Source: Nocardioides exalbidus
GTDB lineage: Bacteria > Actinomycetota > Actinomycetes > Propionibacteriales > Nocardioidaceae
NCBI RefSeq assembly: GCF_900105585.1
Contig: NZ_FNRT01000002.1
Coordinates: 3,844,001 to 3,908,000 of the forward strand
DNA: 64,000 nucleotides
Direction of reading: 5' to 3'
The translations under genes were made by a program, and so were the position numbers. This document shows positions 57,906-64,000 of this stretch, piece after piece. The first letter of the stretch is position 1. Every line of letters begins with the position of its first letter. The notes beneath the pieces are model-generated. The model saw nothing but the letters and a program-made list of their open reading frames with translations. It had not been told where the DNA came from and made no database searches.

Positions 57906-59359
57906 CAGTCGGTCCCGAACTCCATCGCTGCGTTGTCGAGGGCGGTCTCGTCGACCTCGTCGTCGGCCGCCTCGATCGCCGCGGACGAGGACGACGTGGC
58001 GGCGATCCGGTCGAAGCCGCCGGCCTCGATGGCACCGTAGAGGGTGCCGTTCTCGACGAGCACCTGGCCCTGGTCGAGCGGCTGCGCGGCGTACTGCTCG
58101 AGCTTGGCACGCGAGTCGGCGATGTCGAGGTTGCGCATCGTCAGCTGGCCGATGCGGTCGGTCGGGCCGAAGGCGGCGTTGTCCGTGCGCTCCATCGAGA
58201 GCTTGTCGGGGTGGTAGGAGAACGCGGGACCGCTCGTGCTGAGCACGGTGTAGTCCTCGCCGCGCCGGAGCCGGATCGTGACCTCGCCGGTGACGAGGGA
58301 GGCGATCCAGCGCTGGACCGACTCGCGGATCATCAGCGCCTGGGGGTCGAGCCAGCGGCCCTCGTAGAGCAGCCGGCCGAGCTTGCGGCCCTCGTTGTGG
58401 TACTGCGCGACGGTGTCCTCGTTGTGGATCGCGTTGACGAGCCGCTCGTAGGCGATGAAGAGCAGCGCCATGGCGGGGGCCTCGTAGATGCCGCGCGACT
58501 TGGCCTCGATGATGCGGTTCTCGATCTGGTCGGACATGCCGAGCCCGTGGCGACCGCCGATGACGTTGGCCTCGTGGACCAGCGCGACCGCGTCGTCGTA
58601 GTGCGTGCCGTTGAGGGCGACCGGGCGTCCGTGGTCGAAGCGGATCGTGACGTCCTCGGCCTCGATCTCGACCGAGGGGTCCCAGAACTTCACGCCCATG
58701 ATCGGGTCGACGGTCTCGAGGGAGACGTCGAGGTGCTCGAGCGTCTTGGCCTCGTGGGTGGCGCCCCAGATGTTGGCGTCGGTGGAGTACGCCTTCTCCT
58801 GGCTGTCGCGGTAGGGCAGGCCGTGCTCGGTGAGCCAGGCGCTCATCTCGTGGCGGCCGCCGAGCTCGGTGACGAAGTCGGCGTCCAGCCACGGCTTGTA
58901 GATGCGCAGGTCGGGGTTGGCCAGCAGGCCGTAGCGGTAGAACCGCTCGATGTCGTTGCCCTTGAAGGTCGAGCCGTCGCCCCAGATGTTGACGCCGTCG
59001 TCGTGCATGGCGCGGACCAGCATCGTGCCCGTGACGGCGCGACCGAGCGGCGTGGTGTTGAAGTAGATGCGGCCGCCGGAGCGGATGTGGAACGCACCGC
59101 AGGCCAGGGCCGCGAGGCCCTCCTCCACCAGCTGCGTCTTGCAGTCGACCGCGCGGGCCAGCTCGGCGCCGTACTGCATCGCGCGGGACGGCACGCCGCT
59201 GATGTCGGGCTCGTCGTACTGGCCGATGTCGGCGGTGTAGGTGCAGGGCACCGCCCCCTTGTCGCGCATCCAGGCGACCGCCACGGAGGTGTCGAGGCCG
59301 CCGGAGAAGGCGATGCCGACGCGCTCGCCGACGGGGAGGGAGGTGAGGACCTTGCTCAC
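57905..59359 (-). CDS. argG: Argininosuccinate synthase (long, E. coli-like form)
   Basis: 484 residues. ATP pyrophosphatase P-loop AFSGGLDTSVAVAWM (~17-31), GAFHIRSGGRIYFNTTPLGRA, DGSTFKGNDIERFYRYG (citrulline/aspartate binding). The length and these motifs match the E. coli-type ArgG (about 447 residues), not the ~400-residue form common in actinobacteria such as Mycobacterium; a further acidic tail of ~35 residues is extra. Joins citrulline and aspartate. GTG start overlapping argR's stop (GTGA). Confidence 0.96.
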   Translation of the reverse strand: MSKVLTSLPVGERVGIAFSGGLDTSVAVAWMRDKGAVPCTYTADIGQYDEPDISGVPSRAMQYGAELARAVDCKTQLVEEGLAALACGAFHIRSGGRIYFNTTPLGRAVTGTMLVRAMHDDGVNIWGDGSTFKGNDIERFYRYGLLANPDLRIYKPWLDADFVTELGGRHEMSAWLTEHGLPYRDSQEKAYSTDANIWGATHEAKTLEHLDVSLETVDPIMGVKFWDPSVEIEAEDVTIRFDHGRPVALNGTHYDDAVALVHEANVIGGRHGLGMSDQIENRIIEAKSRGIYEAPAMALLFIAYERLVNAIHNEDTVAQYHNEGRKLGRLLYEGRWLDPQALMIRESVQRWIASLVTGEVTIRLRRGEDYTVLSTSGPAFSYHPDKLSMERTDNAAFGPTDRIGQLTMRNLDIADSRAKLEQYAAQPLDQGQVLVENGTLYGAIEAGGFDRIAATSSSSAAIEAADDEVDETALDNAAMEFGTD

Positions 59360-59898
59360 TGGGAGTCCTTTGCAGAGTCAGGGGTGATGGGTGCGTGGTG
59401 GTTGGCCAGGTCGAGGAACTGCTGCGCGAGGGCGTCGCCGCCCTGCGGGTCGCGACCGATGACCAGGACGGTGTCGTCGCCAGCGATGGTGCCCAGGATG
59501 CCGCCGAGCTCGGCCTTGTCGAACGCGCTGGCCAGGAACTGGGCGGCGCCGGGCGGCGTGCGGAGGACGACGAGGTTGGCGCTGGCCTCGGCGCTGACGA
59601 GCAGCTCTCCGCAGAGGCGGGCGAGGCGATCGCGTCCGGCGGCGCTCTCGCGGGGCGCGGAGGCCGAGCGGTCACCCCCCTCGCCGGGCACGGCGTAGAC
59701 CAGGGCCCCGTCGGCGCTGCGGACCTTGACCGCGTCGAGCTCGACGAGGTCGCGGCTCAGCGTCGCCTGGGTGACCTTGACACCGTGGTCGCCGAGCAGG
59801 TCGGCGAGCTCGGTCTGCGAGCGCACCGGGTGGCTGGTGACGATGTCGATGATCCGCTGGTGGCGGGCCCGCTTGGTCAGGGGGGTCACGGCGCTCAC
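59356..59898 (-). CDS. argR: Arginine repressor
   Basis: 180 residues: N-terminal winged helix-turn-helix (RARHQRIIDIVTSHPVRSQTELADLLGDHGVKVTQATLSRDLVELDAVKV, ~10-58) and the C-terminal hexamerisation/arginine-binding domain with GTIAGDDTVLVIGRD (Asp-Asp contacts arginine, ~145). It represses the operon when arginine is plentiful. No ARG box can be judged since the operon promoter lies beyond the window. GTG 59898 overlaps argF's stop. Confidence 0.96.
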   Translation of the reverse strand: MSAVTPLTKRARHQRIIDIVTSHPVRSQTELADLLGDHGVKVTQATLSRDLVELDAVKVRSADGALVYAVPGEGGDRSASAPRESAAGRDRLARLCGELLVSAEASANLVVLRTPPGAAQFLASAFDKAELGGILGTIAGDDTVLVIGRDPQGGDALAQQFLDLANHHAPITPDSAKDSQ

Positions 59899-60821
59899 GA
59901 GGAGCGCTCCAGGAGCCAGGTGAGCACCGCTTTCTGGGCGTGGCGACGGTTCTCCGCCTCGTCCCAGACGACCGACTGCGGACCCTCGATGACCGCCTCG
60001 GCGATCTCCTTGCCGCGGTAGGCCGGGAGGCAGTGCATGACGATCGCATCGGCCTGGGCGTGGGCGAGAAGCTCCTCGGTGACGCCGTAGGGCGGGAAGA
60101 TCCGCAGCCGCTCGGCGGACTCCTCCTCGCGGCCCATGCTCACCCAGGAGTCGGTGATCACGACGTCGGCGCCGGTGACGGCCTCCGCGGGGTCGGTCGA
60201 CAGCTCGATCGACCCGCCGGTGCCCTGCGCGATCTCCCGCGCCCTCGCGACGACGTCGGCGTCGGGCGTGAAGCCCTCGGGCGCGCCGATCACGACGTGC
60301 ATCCCGGCGGCCGCTCCGGCGAGCACCCAGGAGTTGCCCATGTTGCAGGCTCCGTCGCCGACGAACGCGGCACGGACGCCGGCGAGCCGGCCCTTGTGCT
60401 CGCGGACCGTCTGGAGGTCGGCGAGCAGCTGGCACGGGTGGAACTCGTCGGTGAGGGCGTTGAGGACCGGCACGCCGGCGTGGTCGGCCATGGTGTCGAC
60501 GTCGCTCTGGTGGGCGGTGCGCCACACGATGGCAGCGGCCTGGCGACCGAGGATGCGCGCGACGTCCTCGACGCCCTCGCGCTTGCCCATCGCGGCGAGC
60601 CCGCCGTCGACGGTCATCGGGTTGCCGCCGAGCTCGGCGATGCCGGCCGCGAACGACACCTGGGTGCGCAGGGTGGGCCGGTCGAAGACCAGCGCGACCG
60701 TGCGCGGCCCCTCGAGGGGCTTGTGGTCGAACGGCTCGGCCTTGAGCTCGTCGGCCAGGTCGAGGACCTCCAGCAGCTCCGACGGCGAGAGGTCGTCGTC
60801 GCGGAGGAAGTGGCGGATCAT
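59895..60821 (-). CDS. argF: Ornithine carbamoyltransferase
   Basis: 308 residues. N-terminal MIRHFLRDDDLSP as in other ArgF proteins, ornithine-loop HCLPAYRGKEI (~263) and FHPCQLLADLQT (~130). The carbamoyl-phosphate motif, normally STRTR, reads TLRTQ here (residues 50-54, within FDRPTLRTQVSF); Arg52 and Thr53, the central binding residues, are kept. Operon position and the rest of the sequence support the function. ATG 60821 overlaps argD's stop (ATGA). Confidence 0.94.
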   Translation of the reverse strand: MIRHFLRDDDLSPSELLEVLDLADELKAEPFDHKPLEGPRTVALVFDRPTLRTQVSFAAGIAELGGNPMTVDGGLAAMGKREGVEDVARILGRQAAAIVWRTAHQSDVDTMADHAGVPVLNALTDEFHPCQLLADLQTVREHKGRLAGVRAAFVGDGACNMGNSWVLAGAAAGMHVVIGAPEGFTPDADVVARAREIAQGTGGSIELSTDPAEAVTGADVVITDSWVSMGREEESAERLRIFPPYGVTEELLAHAQADAIVMHCLPAYRGKEIAEAVIEGPQSVVWDEAENRRHAQKAVLTWLLERSS

Positions 60822-62014
60822 GCTGTGGTCTCCTGGCTCGCGATCGCCGCCCGGGCGGCGTCGAGGATCGAGGGAAGCGCTGCGTCGAGCGCGTCGAGGT
60901 CGGCGCTGGTGATGACCAGCGGCGGCACGAACCGCAGGCGGGACGGCCCGGTGGCATTGAGGATGAAGCCGGCGTCGCGACCCGCGACGACGGCCTGCGT
61001 GGCGTAGGGGCCGTCGAGCTCGGCGCCGCGCATCAGGCCGGACCCGGTGACCTCGACGACGCCGGTCTGCTTGCGCAGCAGCGCCTCGAGCTGTTGTCCC
61101 CGCTCGACGGTGGCGTCCAGCAGGCCGTCGGCCTCGATCGTGGCGAGGACCGCGAGCGCCGCGGCCGTCGCGACCGGGTTGCCGGCGAAGGTCGAGCCGT
61201 GGTTGCCCGGCTGGAGGAGCGCGGCAGCCCCGCCCCGGGCGACGGTGGCGCCGATCGGGATGCCGCCGCCCAGCCCCTTGGCGAGGGTGATGACGTCGGG
61301 CTGCACACCGTCGAGGAGCTGGTGGGCGAACCACGCCCCGGTGCGCGCGATGCCGGTCTGCACCTCGTCGAGCCACAGCAGCGCGCCGTGGGCGTGGGCG
61401 ATGCGCTGGGCCTCCGCCAGGTAGTCGGCAGACGGTACGACGACGCCCGCCTCACCCTGCACCGGCTCGAGGACCACCGCAGCCACCGTCTCGTCGACGG
61501 CGGCCTCCAGCGCTGCCACGTCGTCGTACGGCACGAAGGTGACGTCGCCCGGCAGAGGCTCGAAGGGCTCGCGGTAGGCGGCCTTCGAGGTGAGCGACAG
61601 CGCACCCATGGTGCGGCCGTGGAAGGACCCCTCCGCGGCGACGACACGGGTGCGGCCGGTGCGCCGGGTGAGCTTGAGGGCGGCCTCGTTGGCCTCGGCG
61701 CCGGAGTTGCTGAAGAAGACCCGCGCCTCGTCGCCCCAGCCGAGCAGCGAGACGAGCTTCTCGGCCAGCGCGACCTGCGGCTCGGTGGCGAAGAAGTTCG
61801 ACACGTGGCCCAGGGTCTGCATCTGGGCAGTCACCGCCTCGACCAACGCGGGGTGCGCGTGGCCGAGCGCGTTGACGGCGATGCCGCCGAGCAGGTCGAC
61901 GTAGTCCTTGCCGTCGGCGTCCCAGACGTGGGCGCCCCGGCCCCGGACGAGGGCCAGCGCAGGTGGGCCGAAGGTGTTCATCACGGCGCCCTCGTAGCGC
62001 TGCTGGATGCTCAT
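60818..62014 (-). CDS. argD: Acetylornithine aminotransferase
   Basis: 398 residues, class III PLP aminotransferase: NSGAEANEAALKLTRR, the Asp in WLDEVQTGIARTG and the Schiff-base Lys in ITLAKGLGGGIPIGA (~243). It transfers an amino group to N-acetylglutamate semialdehyde. ATG 62014 overlaps argB's stop (ATGA). Confidence 0.97.
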   Translation of the reverse strand: MSIQQRYEGAVMNTFGPPALALVRGRGAHVWDADGKDYVDLLGGIAVNALGHAHPALVEAVTAQMQTLGHVSNFFATEPQVALAEKLVSLLGWGDEARVFFSNSGAEANEAALKLTRRTGRTRVVAAEGSFHGRTMGALSLTSKAAYREPFEPLPGDVTFVPYDDVAALEAAVDETVAAVVLEPVQGEAGVVVPSADYLAEAQRIAHAHGALLWLDEVQTGIARTGAWFAHQLLDGVQPDVITLAKGLGGGIPIGATVARGGAAALLQPGNHGSTFAGNPVATAAALAVLATIEADGLLDATVERGQQLEALLRKQTGVVEVTGSGLMRGAELDGPYATQAVVAGRDAGFILNATGPSRLRFVPPLVITSADLDALDAALPSILDAARAAIASQETTA

Positions 62015-62979
62015 GACCGGTCCTCCTTCGCGTAGGGCTTGCGCATCTTGGTCGTGGCGCCGGGAAGCACCTGCGTGCCGACGCCCTCGTCGGTGAAGAT
62101 CTCGAGCAGCACGGCGTGCAGCTCGCGACCGTCGACGACGGTGGCGCGCGGGACTCCCCCGGTCACGGCCTCGTAGCAGGCCCGCATCTTCGGGACCATG
62201 CCCGCGTCGAGGGTCGGCAGGAGCTCGCCGAGCGCCTCCGGGCTGATCTCCTGGATCAGGTCGTCGGAGTTGCCGTAGTCGCGGTAGAGGCCCTCGACGT
62301 CGGTGAGGACCATGAGCTTCTCGGCGCCGAGCGCGACGGCGAGTGCTGCCGCCGCGGTGTCGGCGTTGACGTTGTGCACGAGCCCGTTGACGTCGGGCGC
62401 GACCGAGCTGACGACCGGCACGCGACCGGCCTCGATCAGGTCGAGCACGGCCTCGGGACGCACCGTGGCGACCTCGCCGACGAGGCCGAGGTCGACCTCC
62501 TCGCCGTCGACAACCGTGTTCGTGCGCTCCGCCGTGAACAGACCGGCGTCCTCGCCCGAGAGCCCGACGGCGAGGGCGCCGTGCTGGTTGATCAGGCCGA
62601 CGAGCTCCCGCTGGACCTGGCCGACGAGCACCATCCGGACGACGTCCATCGCCTCGGGCGTGGTGACGCGCAGGCCGCCGCGGAACTCCGACTCGATGCC
62701 GAGCTTGTCGAGCATCCGGGAGATCTGCGGACCGCCGCCGTGCACGACGACGGGCTTGAAGCCGGCGAACCGGAGGAACGCGATGTCCTCCGCGAAGGCG
62801 ACCTTGAGCGCGTCGTCGATCATCGCGTTGCCGCCGTACTTCACCACGATCGTCTGGCCGTGGTAACGCTTGAGCCACGGCAGCGCGGCGGCGAGGGTGC
62901 GGGCCTTCGCCGGGTCGGGGCGGCGCGGGTTGAGGTCGGTCTCGAGCTGGTCGGGACTGCTGCTGGTCATCTCGCTCAT
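62011..62979 (-). CDS. argB: Acetylglutamate kinase
   Basis: 322 residues. Amino-acid kinase fold: VVKYGGNAMID (~46), VVVHGGGPQISRML (~75), SVAPDVNGLVHNVNADTAAAALA (~195) and VLTDVEGLYRD. Lys and Gly residues that bind ATP are present. It has the N-terminal extension typical of arginine-sensitive hexameric enzymes. ATG 62979 overlaps argJ's stop (ATGA). Confidence 0.97.
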   Translation of the reverse strand: MSEMTSSSPDQLETDLNPRRPDPAKARTLAAALPWLKRYHGQTIVVKYGGNAMIDDALKVAFAEDIAFLRFAGFKPVVVHGGGPQISRMLDKLGIESEFRGGLRVTTPEAMDVVRMVLVGQVQRELVGLINQHGALAVGLSGEDAGLFTAERTNTVVDGEEVDLGLVGEVATVRPEAVLDLIEAGRVPVVSSVAPDVNGLVHNVNADTAAAALAVALGAEKLMVLTDVEGLYRDYGNSDDLIQEISPEALGELLPTLDAGMVPKMRACYEAVTGGVPRATVVDGRELHAVLLEIFTDEGVGTQVLPGATTKMRKPYAKEDRS

Positions 62980-64000
62980 GAGCTGTAGGCGCTGTTCTCG
63001 TGGACGTAGGCGTGGGTCAGGTCGTTGGTCCAGACGGTCGCGCGGGCGTCGCCGGACTTGAGGTCGATGGTGACGGTGACCTCGCGACCGGTGAGGTCGA
63101 CCGTCGACGGGTCCTCCGCGGGGGTCGACTGCCGGCAGACCCAGACGCCGTTCATCGCGACGTCGAGGTCGGCGGGGTCGAACTGTGCCTGCGTGGTGCC
63201 GATCGAGGCGAGGACGCGGCCCCAGTTGGGGTCGTTGCCGAAGATCGCGGCCTTGAAGAGGTTGCTCCGGGCGACGCTGCGGCCCACCTCGACGGCCTCG
63301 TCCTCGCTCGCGGCGTGCAGGGTGGTGATGGCGATCTCGTGGTCGGCGCCCTCGGCGTCCTTGAGCAGCTGCATCGCGAGCTCGGTGCACGCCTGGGTGA
63401 GGGCGGCGGTGAAGTCCTCCGGCGTCGGGGTGATCCCGCTGGCACCGCTGGCCAGGACGGTGACGGTGTCGTTGGTGGACATGCACCCGTCGGAGTCCAG
63501 CCGGTCGAAGCTCACCCGGGTGGCGGTGCGGAGCGCGGCGTCGAGGTCGGCGGCAGGGACGACGGCGTCGGTGGTGATGACGACGAGCATCGTGGCGAGC
63601 TGGGGCGCGAGCATCCCCGCACCCTTGGCCATGCCGCCGATCGACCAGCCGGCGCCCTCGACGACGACGTTCTTGCTCACCGAGTCGGTGGTCATGATCG
63701 CCTCGGCCGCGCTCGGGCCGCCGTCGTGCGCGAGACCGGCAGTGGCCGCCTCGACGCCGGCGAGGAGGTCGTCGCGGTCGTTGGCGAGTCCGATCAGGCC
63801 GGTCGAGCAGACGACGACGTCGATCGCCCCGATGCCGAGGCCCTCGGCCACCTTCTCCGCCACGGCGTGCGTGGTCTGGAAGCCCTCCGGGCCGGTGTAG
63901 CAGTTGGCGCCGCCGGAGTTGAGGACGACGGCCTTGACCGTGCCGTCCTTGACGACCTCCTGGCTCCACAGGACCGGGTTGGCCTTGCAGCGGTTGGCGG
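62976..64000 (-). CDS. argJ: Glutamate N-acetyltransferase / amino-acid acetyltransferase ArgJ (5' end outside window)
   Basis: At least 341 residues; the frame is open through the window edge, beginning within ANRCKANPVLWSQEVVKDG, and the true start lies beyond. The oxyanion-hole motif NSGGANCYTGPEGFQ and the autoproteolysis site GMAKGAGMLAPQLATML (cleavage between Ala and Thr, Thr becoming the nucleophile) are present. ArgJ recycles the acetyl group from acetylornithine to glutamate. argC is expected just upstream. Confidence 0.97.
   Translation of the reverse strand, partial: ANRCKANPVLWSQEVVKDGTVKAVVLNSGGANCYTGPEGFQTTHAVAEKVAEGLGIGAIDVVVCSTGLIGLANDRDDLLAGVEAATAGLAHDGGPSAAEAIMTTDSVSKNVVVEGAGWSIGGMAKGAGMLAPQLATMLVVITTDAVVPAADLDAALRTATRVSFDRLDSDGCMSTNDTVTVLASGASGITPTPEDFTAALTQACTELAMQLLKDAEGADHEIAITTLHAASEDEAVEVGRSVARSNLFKAAIFGNDPNWGRVLASIGTTQAQFDPADLDVAMNGVWVCRQSTPAEDPSTVDLTGREVTVTIDLKSGDARATVWTNDLTHAYVHENSAYSS

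Overview
The window is high-GC, gene-dense DNA from an actinobacterium. Three things support this: the mycobacterial-type gene order (cmk-der, parA-scpA-scpB-rluB, xerD/Nudix/pyrG/tlyA/nadK/recN, and argJBDFRGH), frequent 4-nt ATGA/GTGA start-stop overlaps, and a 16S-23S-5S operon with actinobacterial leader features. The 16S sequence and overall gene content suggest Nocardioidaceae, probably Nocardioides or a close relative. That genus call is from memory of the families, not from a search.

Layout. (1) 1-5.8 kb: 3' end of a carboxymuconolactone-decarboxylase/AhpD-like gene, then two very large divergent LuxR/LAL-type regulators with eroded P-loops. (2) 5.9-16.5 kb: an accessory redox island with an HSL-type esterase and SDR, an orphan QcrB-like cytochrome b that lacks both high-potential heme ligands, a 33-residue membrane protein, an operon GNAT - FAD reductase - ECF41 sigma factor - SDR, a divergent orphan SdhC-like cytochrome plus membrane protein, and a MerR/aldo-keto reductase pair. 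Three of the promoter regions here carry the same pair of 10-bp palindromes (GTCGNNYGRC-like) 24-25 bp apart, which I read as a local regulon. (3) 16.5-17.5 kb: tRNA-Pro(GGG) with a decayed partial copy of its 3' half and terminator, then a possible small secreted peptide. (4) 17.5-29.2 kb: housekeeping genes on the minus strand: der, cmk, tyrA, chorismate mutase, VOC/AraC pair, rluB, scpB, scpA, an RHH protein, parA and a DEAH-family helicase. (5) 29.3-37.0 kb: DrrAB-like ABC exporter, an AfsR/SARP-like regulator translationally coupled to xerD, ald, and a Nudix hydrolase. (6) 37.1-49.8 kb: pepN, a 31-bp tandem repeat, then pyrG, mctB/steB, steA, recN, nadK, tlyA, a small protein and a HAD phosphatase (one minus-strand operon), then a DUF1015 protein and a short SSB. 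(7) 49.9-55.8 kb: complete minus-strand rRNA operon with terminator, leader and promoter. (8) 55.9-64.0 kb: the arginine operon argJ(partial)-B-D-F-R-G-H-mpg, with every junction overlapping, ending in a strong terminator.

How the genes work together. Arginine biosynthesis from N-acetylglutamate steps to arginine is nearly complete and carries its own repressor ArgR. The scpAB/parA/xerD genes serve chromosome segregation. SteA/SteB with recN, nadK, tlyA and pyrG form the usual actinobacterial cell-cycle/nucleotide block. The part most likely to be undescribed is the island at 5.9-14.8 kb: two orphan membrane cytochromes, a flavin reductase, two paralogous SDRs and an ECF41 sigma factor that appear to share an operator architecture.
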